This document shows positions 1 to 9,746 of a stretch of DNA of 64,000 bases, piece by piece. The notes beneath the pieces were generated by a model. That model was given only the letters and a program-made list of their open reading frames with translations, did no database searches and had not been told where the DNA came from. How positions within the stretch are numbered: the stretch's first letter is position 1; every line of letters starts with the position of its first letter. The stretch spans positions 186,001-250,000 of the forward strand of contig NZ_CP015098.1 of NCBI RefSeq assembly GCF_001611795.1, given 5' to 3'. The position numbers were made by a program, and so were the translations under genes. Origin of the DNA: Streptomyces qaidamensis (GTDB lineage Bacteria > Actinomycetota > Actinomycetes > Streptomycetales > Streptomycetaceae).

Positions 1-2
1 GC

Positions 3-3000
3 AGCGGCAGGCTGGACCGCCGTCTGTTCGACGTCACGAAACTGGTCGAGGACGGCTACGACGACGCGCATCGGGGGCAAGTGCCGCTGATCGTCTCCTA
101 CAAGGGCTCCAGCGGTGCGCGGAACGGGGCCAGGGACGCTCTCCTCACCGCCGACGCGGAGGTGACGCACCGGTTGTCAGCCGTCCACGGCGACGCGCTG
201 ACCGCCGACAAGCCGGACGCGGGCAAGGTGTGGCAGGCGCTGACCGACTCCAACGGTGGCCGCTCCCCTGTGACCGCCGCCCCCGGCATCGACCGGGTGT
301 GGCTGGACGGGCGGGTCAAGACCAGCGCGCGGGACGCCGTCGCTCCCGATCCGCACGCAGGGGTCGCGCAGATCGGTGCCCCGGCGGCCTGGAAGGCGGG
401 CTACGACGGCAAAGGCGTCAAGGTCGCCGTCCTGGACACCGGCATCGACGCCACCCACCCGGACCTCAAGGGCAAGATCCTCAAGGCCAAGGACTTCAGT
501 GGCTCCGGCTCCACCGACGACAGGCAGGGCCACGGCACCCACGTCGCCTCCACCATCGTGGGCTCCGGCGCGAAGAGCGGCGGGAAGTACAAAGGGGTGG
601 CTCCCGGCGCGGAGTTGCTGGCCGGCAAGGTCCTGGACGACACCGGTTTCGGCGACAACTCGGACATCATCGCCGGTATGCAGTGGGCCGTGGCGCAGGG
701 CGCCGAAGTCGTCAACATGAGCCTCGGCGAGGACGACACCCCGGACGTCGACCCCTTGGAGAAGGCCGTTGACGACCTGTCGGCCTCCTCCGGCACTCTG
801 TTCGTGATCGCCGCCGGCAACTCCGGTCCCTCGGACACCACCGTCGCCTCCCCCGGATCGGCCGCGGCCGCCCTGGCGGTAGCCGCCGTCGACCGCCACG
901 ACAAGATCGCCTCCTGGTCCAGCCGAGGCCCCACCGCCGACGGCCGCCTCAAGCCGGACGTCGCCGCGCCCGGCGCCGACATCATCGCCGCGAAGGCCGC
1001 CCACGGCAACGAGGGCAACGACGAGGCGCCCGGCTATGTGTCGATGTCCGGCACCTCGATGGCCACCCCGCACACCGCGGGCGCCGCCGCCATCCTGGCC
1101 CAGGAGCACCCCGGCTGGAGCGGCGAGCGGCTCAAGGCCGCCCTGACCGCCTCGGCCAGGACGCTGAGCGGCGTGACTCCGTACGACGTCGGCGTCGGCC
1201 GGGTCGACCTGCCCCGGGCGATTGCCACCACGGTCAGCAGCGAGCCGTCCTCGGTCGACTTCGGCACCCCGGCCCCGTGGCCGCACCACGACGACACCCC
1301 CGTCACCAGGACTCTCACCTACCGCAACGACGGCACCCGGCCGGTCACCCTGGACCTGGACCTCACCGCGACCGGCCCCGACGGCAAGGCCGCGCCCACC
1401 GGCATGGTCACCGTCTCCCCCGCCCGGCTGACCGTCCCGGCAGGCGGCACCGCAAAGGCGGCGGTCACGGCGGACACCCGGCTCGGCAGCGCCGACGGCG
1501 TCTACTCCGGCGCGGTCACAGCGAGCGGTGACGGGCAGAGCGTCCGTACCGCCCTTGCCGTCGACCGTGAAGTGGAGACGCACACGCTGACCCTGGTCAC
1601 CACCCGACGGGACGGCAAGCGCGACAACGAGCCCGACGTCACCGTGGCGGGCCTGGACACGGGCAAGCAGTTCACGCCCTACGACGACGGAAAGGCGCGC
1701 AATGGCAGGGTCACCCTGCGCCTGCCCCGGGGGCGCTACGCGATCAGCGCGATGACCACCACCCCGGCAGGCCGGTCCGCCCAACTGGTCGCTCCCCACC
1801 TCGTGCTCGACCACGACAGCACCGTCGCCCTCGACGGGCGCAAGGCCAAGCCGGTCAAGGTGACCGCTCCGGACCGCCGGGCCACCCTCCGCGACGGCCA
1901 GGTCGTCTTCGCCGCCCGCGGTGCCAAGCCGGCCTACGACCTCGCCATCGGCACCGACCTCGACGCCAAGGACGACTTCCTCGGCCAGATCGGCCCCAGC
2001 GCCCCCGCGGGCTCCTTCGTCGCCCAGGCCGCCGGCATCTGGCAGCGCACCGCGACGTCCCCGGCGTACAACCTGGTGACCACGCGCACCGGCGGCTTCT
2101 TCGACGGCCTCACCCGTACCTTCGCCTCCACCCGGGGCATGGCCAGGGTGAACACCTCCGTCGCCACGGCCCTGGCCAAGGCGGAGACCGCGCAGACCAA
2201 CGCGTGGACCACACCGGGCTGGCCGGCGCTCGACCAGGCCGCGTTCGCCCTCGAAGGGCCGCTGCGCGCGGCGCCGACCGCGAAGATCGTGCAGTACCTG
2301 TCGACCGACCGCGGTGTGCGCTGGGCCCTCGGCGCCCGGACGCAGAACGGTACGGACGGAGAGGGGGCGACCGCCTTCGCCACGTCGCGCCGCTTCGCAC
2401 CGGACCGTACCTACCGTGTCACTCTGGACGGCGGTGTCCACGGGCCGATCGTGACACCGACGAAGGTCGTGGGCGGTCTGCGGATCGGGCGGTACTACGC
2501 GCTGTGCGTGCCCATGTTCTCGGACGGGTCCGGCAACTTCTCGTACTCCGCGCAGAACAGGATCCGCACCCGGCTCACTTCCGGCAGCAAGGTCATAGGC
2601 GACTTCACCGAGGACACCTGCCCGAACACCTACGCGAACCTGCGGGCAGGAACGGCGCGCTACAAGCTGTCCATCACCGCCGACCGCAGCAAGGGCTACA
2701 AGATCAGTGACCGTGTGACGGGTGAGTGGACGTTCACGTCGGCGAACACGCCCGAGACCCGGGCGGTCGCCTGGCCGCTCTCCGTCGTCCGTTTCCATCC
2801 CAAGCTGAGCCTGACCGGCACGGCGAAGGCGGGCGGCCGGATCACGGTTCCACTGTCCCTGCAAGGCCCGGCGGCGGCCAAGGGACATCTGAAGTCGCTG
2901 ACGGTGAAGGCGTCGTACGACGGCGGCCGCACCTGGAAGCAGGTCCCCGTGCACGCCGGGGCGGGCGGCAAGTCCTACCTGACTCTCACCAACCCGAGGA

Positions 3001-3095
3001 AGCCCGGGACCGTCTCCTTCAAGGCGGCCCTCGCCGACGCCGCCGGCAACACCTACACCGGCACGATCCGCAACGCCTACCGCACCGTCCGGTAA
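3..3095 (+). CDS. Secreted S8 family serine peptidase (subtilase), 5' end cut by window edge
   Basis: The reading frame is open to the first bases and protein-like before the GTG at 81, so the gene starts outside the window and the signal peptide is missing. The catalytic triad is complete: Asp in VAVLDTGID (codon 435-437), His in GHGTHVAS (codon 531-533) and Ser in GTSMATPH (codon 1056-1058). The oxyanion Asn lies in VIAAGNSG. After the catalytic domain come about 600 residues of beta-rich repeats typical of large Streptomyces extracellular subtilases. The family hydrolyses extracellular proteins. No neighbour suggests a dedicated substrate. The product class is certain; the exact N-terminus is not visible. 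Confidence 0.95.
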   Translation, partial: SGRLDRRLFDVTKLVEDGYDDAHRGQVPLIVSYKGSSGARNGARDALLTADAEVTHRLSAVHGDALTADKPDAGKVWQALTDSNGGRSPVTAAPGIDRVWLDGRVKTSARDAVAPDPHAGVAQIGAPAAWKAGYDGKGVKVAVLDTGIDATHPDLKGKILKAKDFSGSGSTDDRQGHGTHVASTIVGSGAKSGGKYKGVAPGAELLAGKVLDDTGFGDNSDIIAGMQWAVAQGAEVVNMSLGEDDTPDVDPLEKAVDDLSASSGTLFVIAAGNSGPSDTTVASPGSAAAALAVAAVDRHDKIASWSSRGPTADGRLKPDVAAPGADIIAAKAAHGNEGNDEAPGYVSMSGTSMATPHTAGAAAILAQEHPGWSGERLKAALTASARTLSGVTPYDVGVGRVDLPRAIATTVSSEPSSVDFGTPAPWPHHDDTPVTRTLTYRNDGTRPVTLDLDLTATGPDGKAAPTGMVTVSPARLTVPAGGTAKAAVTADTRLGSADGVYSGAVTASGDGQSVRTALAVDREVETHTLTLVTTRRDGKRDNEPDVTVAGLDTGKQFTPYDDGKARNGRVTLRLPRGRYAISAMTTTPAGRSAQLVAPHLVLDHDSTVALDGRKAKPVKVTAPDRRATLRDGQVVFAARGAKPAYDLAIGTDLDAKDDFLGQIGPSAPAGSFVAQAAGIWQRTATSPAYNLVTTRTGGFFDGLTRTFASTRGMARVNTSVATALAKAETAQTNAWTTPGWPALDQAAFALEGPLRAAPTAKIVQYLSTDRGVRWALGARTQNGTDGEGATAFATSRRFAPDRTYRVTLDGGVHGPIVTPTKVVGGLRIGRYYALCVPMFSDGSGNFSYSAQNRIRTRLTSGSKVIGDFTEDTCPNTYANLRAGTARYKLSITADRSKGYKISDRVTGEWTFTSANTPETRAVAWPLSVVRFHPKLSLTGTAKAGGRITVPLSLQGPAAAKGHLKSLTVKASYDGGRTWKQVPVHAGAGGKSYLTLTNPRKPGTVSFKAALADAAGNTYTGTIRNAYRTVR

Positions 3096-3222
3096 ACACC
3101 TGTCGCGCCGTCCGGTTACGGGAAGACCCCTGCGGCGGTGGTGAACCGGATCCGCCCGGCCGCCACCGCCGCACCACCAAGAGCTCTCCAGCTCATCACG
3201 TCCTTGCTCACGAACGGACCAC

Positions 3223-3690
3223 CATGGCCGCACACGGTCGTCGGCGCCCGACCCGCCGCGACGTCCTGTCCAGAACCGCCGCCGACGGGCTCGTCCAGGG
3301 CGCGGGCGCCGCAACCGCCGGTCCTCTGCACGACACCGTCGACACGGGCTGAAGATCCTCTTCAGGCTGACGCGGCAGCAGCTCGCCTCCGGCACACCCT
3401 GAACATCGGCACCACCACCGCGGTCGCGAACGGCAGGCCTCGGATCAGGGTCAACGGCTGGGTTTCCGCCGTGCCCGCACCCGCCAAGGAACCGACGGCC
3501 CGCTCGCCGACCCTGGGCTTCTGCCGCGGCAACAGCCACCTACGGCTGCGCCGCCATTCCTGCGGGATCAAGTCCACGACCGCTTGTCAGGCGCTGACGA
3601 TCGACATCGTCAGCGCCTCGGGCGGCACCGTCCACCTCGGCCCGGGGTGTCGTAGGACGCCATCGCGACGGCGCCCTCAGCGGGGCGTTC
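3223..3690 (+). pseudogene. Collapsed rhamnogalacturonan lyase (PL4-like) gene: Tat leader joined to C-terminal domain
   Basis: The ATG at 3223 opens a twin-arginine-like leader (RRPTRRDVL) that stops at 3351 after 42 codons. In another frame, from about 3380, residues read HTLNIG, then RIRVNGW, SLxxG-like RGN and LTIDIVSASGG. This is the order found in the C-terminal carbohydrate-binding domain of family 4 rhamnogalacturonan endolyases. At about 3647 a third frame gives G-V-S-stop-D-A-I-A, where the family has GVSYDAIA, so a Tyr codon has become a stop. The whole catalytic middle, several hundred residues, is missing. The assignment rests on my recognition of the C-terminal motif pattern. 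Confidence 0.6.
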
Positions 3691-3779
3691 CCGCGCGTTG
3701 GACCGGAATTGCCTCCGGAGGGGTGAATACGTAGGTTGAGCGACCGTTCCTGTGTTCGAGGCTTGAAAGGTGCCACCTC

Positions 3780-6700
3780 GTGGGCCGACGCGAGAAACCG
3801 GTGGACCCCAGCGCCGGGCCGGTGCAGCGCCTCGCGCACGACCTGCGGCTGCTGAGGGAGAAAGCCGGAAAGCCGCCGTACCGGGAGATGGCGCAGCGGG
3901 CGGGCTACTCCACGACCGCGCTGTCCCAGGCCGCGGCTGGCGACCAGCTGCCGACCCTGGCGGTCGTGTGTGCCTACGCGGAAGCACTCGACGCCGATCC
4001 GGACGAGTGGGAGGCCCGCTGGCGCGAGGCGGACGCCGAGCTGCGCACTCCCTCGGCCGACGAACGGGCTCCGTACCGCGGGCTGGCCCGCTTCGAGCCG
4101 GACGACAGCGACCTGTTCTTCGGCCGGGAGGCGCTGGTCCGCGAACTGCGGCATCTGGCACGCGCACACCGCTTCGCGGCGGTGTTCGGGCCCTCCGGCA
4201 GCGGCAAGTCCTCGCTGCTCCGGGCCGGTCTCATCCCGCTGCTGCGGCAGGGCGAGGGTACCGACCGTCCGGCGGTGGTCCGGGTCCTCACCCCCGGTGA
4301 GCGGCCCGCCCACACGCACCGGCAGGCGCTCGTTCCGCAGGACGGTGAGCTGGACACCTGGGTACTCGTCGACCAGTTCGAGGAGCTGTTCACCCTCTGC
4401 CACGACCGCGGGGAGCGGGACCGCTTCCTGGGCCTGCTGCTCAGCGCGCGGGCGCCGGAGAGCCGCCTGCGGGTGGTGGTCGCGGTACGGGGCGACTTCT
4501 ACGGGCACTGTGCCGAGCACCGGGAGCTGGCGGAGGCGGTTCGTCACGCGAACCTGCTGGTCGGGCCGATGAGCGGGGACGAGCTGCGGGAGGTCGTCAC
4601 CGGCCCCGCCACCGCGGCGGGGCTCAATGTGGAGCGGGTGCTGACCGCGCGGATCCTGGAGGAGGTCGGCGATCAGCCGGGTGCGCTGCCGATGCTCTCG
4701 CATGCCCTGCTGGAGACGTGGCGCCGTCGCCGGGGCCGCACACTGACGCTGGCCGCCTACGAGGAGGCGGGCGGTGTGCGCGGGGCGATCGCCGCCACCG
4801 CCGAGCAGGTGTACGGCGACCTGGACGAGGACCAAGCCCGTACGGCCCGGCGCATCCTGCTGCGGTTGATCGCCCCAGGAGACCGCACGGCCGACACACG
4901 CCGCCCGGCGTCCCGGTCCGAGCTGGGGCCGGGTGCGCCGGACGTCCTGGAACGTCTGGCTTCCGCCCGTCTGGTGGCCCTGGACGGCGACACCGTGGAA
5001 CTCGCCCACGAGGCCCTGATCACCGGCTGGCCGCGCCTCGCCGGCTGGATCGAGGAGAGTCGGGACCGGCTGCGCGCCCAGCGGGCCCTGGGCGAGGCCG
5101 CCCACGCCTGGGAGGAGCTGGACCGTGACCCCGGTGCGTTGTACCGGGGAACCCGGCTGGACCGCGCCGAGGAGCTGTTCGGCAGACAGCGGGAGACACG
5201 GGACAAGGAGCAGGACGACGACCTCACTCGGTCGGAGCGGGCCTTCCTGAGCGCCTCGGCCGCGGCCCGTGACGCCGAGCGGGAGGCCGAGACGCGCGCG
5301 GCCCGCCGTACGCGGGTGCTCACCGTCGGGCTCTCCCTGTTCCTCGTCCTCGCGCTGGCCGCCGGACTCGTCGCCTGGCAGCGCGACCGGGTGAGCGAGG
5401 AGGAGGCCGCCAAGGCCGCCGCCCGCCGCCTGGCCACCGTCGCCGAGAGCCTGCTCGCCACCGACCCCCGCACGGCCTCACTGCTCGGCGCCGCCGCGTG
5501 GCGGATCGCCCCGCTCACCGAGTCCCGCTCGGCCCTGCTGGGCGCGCTCACCCAGCCGGAACAGGACGCCTTCACCGACCCGCAGACCGGCGTGAACGTC
5601 CGGCGCTTCCTCACCGGCCAGGGCCGCACCCTGCTCAGAGCCGAGGGCAGCCGCGTCACCATCTGGGACGTGGCCGAGCACCACCGCACGGGCGCCTACC
5701 ACCTGCCGAGCGGAGCGGAGGCGTCCGACGTCGGCCCGGACGGCCGGTTCCTCGTCCTGACGGGGGCGGACAGCGACACCCTGTGGAACCTCCCCGAGGG
5801 GAGGCCCGCCGCCGATCTGGGCGACGCGTACCTCGGGGCGGTCGCGCCCGACGGAGACGCGTATCTCATCCAGCCGTTCGACGGACCCGACCAGGTGCGG
5901 GTCCGGCGAACGGACGACGGCAAGGTCCTCTTCACCACCGGTGTCTCCCGGGGACTCACCACGGCGGCCCTCAGTTCCGGCGGACGTGTGGCCGCCATCT
6001 GCCCCGCCGAGGGCCCACCCCAGGTGTGGGACACCGCGCACGGCAGGCAGCTGCCCGGAGCCTGGCAGAAAGCGGACAAGACCGTGTGCGGCACCGGCTC
6101 GGGAGCGGACGGCGGCGACCGGCTGCTGCGCCTCAGCGCGGACGGCAGGCGGCTGACCGTGGTCCACGGGACAGCGGCCACCGTCTGGGACGTCCGCAGT
6201 GGGCACGTCGTCGCCGACTTCGCCAGCGGCGGCACCACCGGATTCGCCCAAGCCGACCTCTCGCCCGACGGAGAGTTCCTCGCCACGGCCGACGACCAGG
6301 AGATCTCCGTATGGCGGCTGACCGCGGGCGGCGTACAGGTCTTCCGCCGACCGCTGGCCGGCGCGGAGATCAGCGGGCTGACGTGGACCCCGGACCACGG
6401 CCGCCGGATTCTGCGCTACCTCGACCGCGCCACCGTGCACACCTTCGACCTCACCGACCGCCTCAGCGCCCCCTGGCAGAACAATCCGGCCGACGCCACG
6501 CTCCTCGACCCGGACGGCACCACCCTCGCCACCGCCACCCGGTCCGGGGACGGCTACCGCCTCGAGCTGCGCTCCACCACCACGGACGCCGTCCTCGCCC
6601 GGAGCACGCTCGGCCCCTTGCCGAACGCCGGCGACGACGAAATCCCACAGCTGGCCTTCAGCCCGGACGGCCGCACGCTCGCCGTCGCAGACACCACTGC

Positions 6701-7520
6701 CTCGGGCGGATCCCTGCGGCAGCGCTTCACCGTGTGGGACGTACGGGCCCACACGGTCCGGACGAGCTTCACCACCTCCGGAGCGGCCGACCGCCCCGTG
6801 TCCGCGCTCGCCCTGGGCGCCGGCGGACGCACGTTGCTCGCCGTGCGCTCCGCCGGCGACGGCGAGGCGGCGGAGGTCTGGGACACCCGGACCCACCGCG
6901 GCCCGCGAACTCTGCGCGGCCTCTTCGGGCAGACCGTGGCCGTGCGGCCGGACGGCCGGCTGCTCGTCGGCTCCGCCGACCAGTACGCCGACCTGCCCTC
7001 GGGCAAGGTCACCGGGTGGGCGCTGGCCGACGGCCGCGAGGTCACCGCTCTCGCCTTCAGTCCCGACGGCACCCGGCTCGCCGTGGGTGACACCACCGGG
7101 CACGTGACCCTCTGGGACGGCGACCTGCGGCACGCCGCCGGTGTCCTGACCGGCACCGCCGACACGGCTCCGAGCAGCCAGACGGAGGCCGTGGGCGCAC
7201 TGGCCTTCTCCTCCGACGGCCGCACACTCGCCGTGGGGGGAGCAGGCGGGACCCTGCGGTTGTGGGACACCGCCAGCCAGCAGCTGCTCGGCGGCGACCT
7301 GCCCACGCCCGGGGACGAGATCCGCTCGCTCGCCTTCGGCCGGAACGACGGCACGGTCTATGCCACCGGCCCGAACGTGGTGCTGCAACGCCACCCCATC
7401 GCCCCCGACGCGGCCGTGCGCGCCGTCTGCGAGCGTGCCGGTGGCGGGCTGACCCGGGAGCAGTGGCGACGGAGCGTCCCCGACGCGCCGTACCGGCAGG
7501 TCTGCCCGCCTGCGCACTGA
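3780..7520 (+). CDS. XRE HTH - nSTAND1 NTPase - transmembrane - WD40 repeat protein
   Basis: This 1246-residue protein starts at a GTG preceded by AAAGG. Residues 15-75 form a Cro/C1-type helix-turn-helix (REMAQRAGYSTTALSQAA). At about 100-430 is a STAND NTPase with Walker A GPSGSGKSS (about 138) and Walker B WVLVDQFEELF (about 197). One membrane helix lies at about 513-533. From about 600 to the end are WD40-like blades (LSPDGEFLATADD, FSPDGTRLAVGDTTGHVTLW). The family is thought to act as a signal-responsive NTPase switch, with the WD40 propeller as sensor. The ligand and output are unknown. Similar nSTAND proteins occur in bacterial conflict systems, but no effector nuclease or protease domain is present here and no neighbour completes such a system. 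Confidence 0.85.
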   Translation: MGRREKPVDPSAGPVQRLAHDLRLLREKAGKPPYREMAQRAGYSTTALSQAAAGDQLPTLAVVCAYAEALDADPDEWEARWREADAELRTPSADERAPYRGLARFEPDDSDLFFGREALVRELRHLARAHRFAAVFGPSGSGKSSLLRAGLIPLLRQGEGTDRPAVVRVLTPGERPAHTHRQALVPQDGELDTWVLVDQFEELFTLCHDRGERDRFLGLLLSARAPESRLRVVVAVRGDFYGHCAEHRELAEAVRHANLLVGPMSGDELREVVTGPATAAGLNVERVLTARILEEVGDQPGALPMLSHALLETWRRRRGRTLTLAAYEEAGGVRGAIAATAEQVYGDLDEDQARTARRILLRLIAPGDRTADTRRPASRSELGPGAPDVLERLASARLVALDGDTVELAHEALITGWPRLAGWIEESRDRLRAQRALGEAAHAWEELDRDPGALYRGTRLDRAEELFGRQRETRDKEQDDDLTRSERAFLSASAAARDAEREAETRAARRTRVLTVGLSLFLVLALAAGLVAWQRDRVSEEEAAKAAARRLATVAESLLATDPRTASLLGAAAWRIAPLTESRSALLGALTQPEQDAFTDPQTGVNVRRFLTGQGRTLLRAEGSRVTIWDVAEHHRTGAYHLPSGAEASDVGPDGRFLVLTGADSDTLWNLPEGRPAADLGDAYLGAVAPDGDAYLIQPFDGPDQVRVRRTDDGKVLFTTGVSRGLTTAALSSGGRVAAICPAEGPPQVWDTAHGRQLPGAWQKADKTVCGTGSGADGGDRLLRLSADGRRLTVVHGTAATVWDVRSGHVVADFASGGTTGFAQADLSPDGEFLATADDQEISVWRLTAGGVQVFRRPLAGAEISGLTWTPDHGRRILRYLDRATVHTFDLTDRLSAPWQNNPADATLLDPDGTTLATATRSGDGYRLELRSTTTDAVLARSTLGPLPNAGDDEIPQLAFSPDGRTLAVADTTASGGSLRQRFTVWDVRAHTVRTSFTTSGAADRPVSALALGAGGRTLLAVRSAGDGEAAEVWDTRTHRGPRTLRGLFGQTVAVRPDGRLLVGSADQYADLPSGKVTGWALADGREVTALAFSPDGTRLAVGDTTGHVTLWDGDLRHAAGVLTGTADTAPSSQTEAVGALAFSSDGRTLAVGGAGGTLRLWDTASQQLLGGDLPTPGDEIRSLAFGRNDGTVYATGPNVVLQRHPIAPDAAVRAVCERAGGGLTREQWRRSVPDAPYRQVCPPAH

Positions 7521-7716
7521 ACACCGACAAAAAGGGACAGAGCGCCACGTCGGCGAGCCCCGGAATTGTTCACAGTGACCCCGGGCCTCGCTGAAAAACG
7601 CCCCTGACCAGCACGATCAGAGACCACGACGGCCGTCGGCGTCCCTCCGACGCGGCGGTCGGCCGGCGTCCGGTCCGCGACGTCCGGAAGGTCCTCTCTC
7701 CTCAGGTTCTGGTCAC

Positions 7717-9153
7717 ATGCGCTCTCGCCCCCTGCTCCCTTCCCTCCTGCTGCTCGGCTCGCTCACCCTCACGGCGGCCTGTGCGCACGGAACGTCCGAG
7801 CCCCCGGCCACGGCATCCGCCGGTGCGCGGCCCGGCTCGTCGCCGTCCCCGGTCCGGACGGTCGACCCGTCGAAGATCAAGGGCCTGGAGATCGTCAACG
7901 ACAGCAGCGAGGACAGTTCCTGCCCGTTCGCGACCAGCTACCCGGACGTGCCGGGCGCGGAGGCGATGACGGCCGCGATGAAGAAGGACGTGGAGCGGCG
8001 CCTGGCATCCTTCCGTTCGGGGGCGTGCACGGGTTCGGGCGGCGCGGACGGCCGTGAGCTCAACATCAGCCACCAGTTCCTGGTCGCCTCCGGCGACGTG
8101 CTCGGCGTCCGCCTCACCGCCCAGGACCAGAGTGCGGCGGCCGACGGGCTGTTCGTCTCGACGTACTGGTACGACGGCAAGGCCGGCGCCTACCGCACGA
8201 CGATCAAACTCGTGGCCGACGGCTCCCGGGACGCCTTCCTCGCCGCCGTGAAGGATCAGCTCAAGGACCGGGAGGGCGTGGATGCCGCCGACCTGGACGA
8301 CACGTTCTCCGCCCCGGACACCCGCGACACCGCCCTGGACGACACGGCCTTCACCGCCGACGGCGGACTGCGGGTGCACTTCGACCGCGGCGACGTGGGC
8401 GTTCCGGCCGCCGGGGCCCAGACGGTGACCCTCCCCAAGAAGACGATCACGCCATGGCTGTCCGCGTTCGGCAAGCGTGCCCAGCGGCAGACCATGAGCC
8501 CCAGCCGTTCACTGGACCTGGGCGCACCGCACGTCCCCGCCCCGGCCGTCCCCACCCACAACGCCTCCGGTGACGACGACACCGACTGCAAGAAGGTCAA
8601 GTGCATCGCCCTGACCTTCGACGACGGGCCCGCCGTCCCCGAGACTGCGACCCTGCTGACCTACCTCGCCCAGTACAAGGCGCGCGTGACCTTCTTCACC
8701 GTCGGCCAGAACGTGGCCGCCCACCCCGACCTCGTGCGCGCAGAGGCGAAGGCCGGCCACGAGATCGGCAACCACTCCTGGAACCACCCCGACCTCACCC
8801 GGCTCACCCCGCAGCAGATCGCCTCCCAGCTCAACCGCACCAGCACCGCCATCAAGAGCGCCACCGGCAAGTCCCCCACCGTCTTCCGTCCGCCCTACGG
8901 TGCCATCAACCGCACCGTCAAGGCCGCCACCACCCTCTCGCCGGTGCTGTGGGACGTCGACACCGAGGACTGGAAGTACCGCTACCCCGCCAAGGTCGCC
9001 CAGGCCGTCATCGACAAGGCCCAGCCCAACGACGTCGTCCTCATGCACGACATCCACGCCACCACCGTCGCCGCGGTCCCCCAGGTCCTGCGCACCCTCA
9101 CCGCGCGCGGCTACCACTTCGTGACCGTCAGCCACCTGCGCGCCACGCTGTGA
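7717..9153 (+). CDS. Lipoprotein polysaccharide deacetylase (NodB domain) with N-terminal RsiV-like domain
   Basis: The 478-residue protein begins with a lipoprotein signal (LTAAC, Cys22), so it should be anchored outside the membrane. Residues about 60-260 resemble the DUF3298/RsiV-type extracellular domain. From about 290 the NodB carbohydrate esterase 4 domain carries all five motifs: LTFDDGP, NHSWNHPDL (metal-binding His pair), RPPYG, WDVDTEDW and MHDIH. The known family reaction is metal-dependent N-deacetylation of peptidoglycan or chitin-like GlcNAc. It stands alone: 196 bp from the upstream gene, and followed 10 bp later by mobile-element debris. The Shine-Dalgarno is weak. Confidence 0.9.
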   Translation: MRSRPLLPSLLLLGSLTLTAACAHGTSEPPATASAGARPGSSPSPVRTVDPSKIKGLEIVNDSSEDSSCPFATSYPDVPGAEAMTAAMKKDVERRLASFRSGACTGSGGADGRELNISHQFLVASGDVLGVRLTAQDQSAAADGLFVSTYWYDGKAGAYRTTIKLVADGSRDAFLAAVKDQLKDREGVDAADLDDTFSAPDTRDTALDDTAFTADGGLRVHFDRGDVGVPAAGAQTVTLPKKTITPWLSAFGKRAQRQTMSPSRSLDLGAPHVPAPAVPTHNASGDDDTDCKKVKCIALTFDDGPAVPETATLLTYLAQYKARVTFFTVGQNVAAHPDLVRAEAKAGHEIGNHSWNHPDLTRLTPQQIASQLNRTSTAIKSATGKSPTVFRPPYGAINRTVKAATTLSPVLWDVDTEDWKYRYPAKVAQAVIDKAQPNDVVLMHDIHATTVAAVPQVLRTLTARGYHFVTVSHLRATL

Positions 9154-9163
9154 GCGGGAGGGC

Positions 9164-9520
9164 GTGGCCACGGCCGGCCGGGCCGGATCGAACGTGCGGG
9201 CCCCGGCCCCGGCGCCGGTGATGTTCGAGGCCGTGCTGGAGGGCTGGTCGCGCCAGCAGCGCAGTCGGCTGCTCGCGAGGAAGACGGTCAGGGACCGGCT
9301 GCGGCTGGTGGGACGGTTTGCCGAGTACGCCGGCACGTACCCGCGGCAGGGGACGCCGGAGGTCGTGGAGGCGTACTTCGCCGCGCAGTTCACCAAGGAT
9401 CCGCCGGCCGCCCACTCGACGGTCCGCGGCCGGCAGAACGACCTGGAGCTGTTCTGCTCCTTCATCACGGACAGCCGCTACGGCCGGTCGGCCGCGACCC
9501 GCGGCGAACAGCCTCGCTGA
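9164..9520 (+). pseudogene. Tyrosine recombinase (phage-type integrase) N-terminal stub
   Basis: The 118-codon frame reads like the N-terminal SAM-like DNA-binding domain of a tyrosine recombinase: FEAVLEGWSRQQRSR, then LVGRFAEYAG and a conserved STVRGRQNDLELFCSFI helix. The catalytic domain with its Arg-His-Arg-Tyr residues is absent. The frame runs directly into an IS110 transposase tail, so the recombinase was cut by insertion or deletion. Probably non-functional. Confidence 0.7.
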
Positions 9521-9522
9521 GA

Positions 9523-9729
9523 GGAAACAAGCAACTCAAACGGGCCTTCTCCCTCTCCTCGTTCACCGCCCTGGGCGATCCGGCATCGCGGGCCCACTAC
9601 GACAAGAAGGCCGCCCAGGGGAAACACCACACCCAGGCACTGCTCTGCCTCGCCCGCCGCCGGGCGGACGACCTGTTCGGATGCTCCACGAAGAAGCCTT
9701 CCACGAGCCAAGCGGCTGCGGCCAGGTGA
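9523..9729 (+). mobile_element. IS110-family transposase C-terminal remnant
   Basis: In frame from 9523 the translation starts GNKQLKRAF and continues through ALGDPASRAHYDKK, GKHHTQALLCLARRRADDLF. This is the hallmark C-terminus of IS110-type transposases. The last segment (FGCSTKK...) is shifted by one base from the expected LFxML...EP ending, which reappears in the frame of the ATG near 9680. The N-terminal DEDD catalytic domain is missing. It is a dead fragment. Confidence 0.75.
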
Positions 9730-9746
9730 GGAGCCGGAGTGCCCGA

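Noticed and set aside
177..3539. A 1120-codon open frame on the minus strand
   Set aside because: It is antisense to the subtilase, has arginine/glycine-rich composition without domains, and is a typical high-GC shadow.
5478..7517. A 679-codon open frame on the minus strand
   Set aside because: Antisense to the WD40 region; low-complexity composition and no start signals.
3780..9153. A multi-gene defence system around the nSTAND protein
   Set aside because: The neighbours are a secreted-lyase remnant and a deacetylase; no nuclease, protease or membrane effector partner is adjacent.
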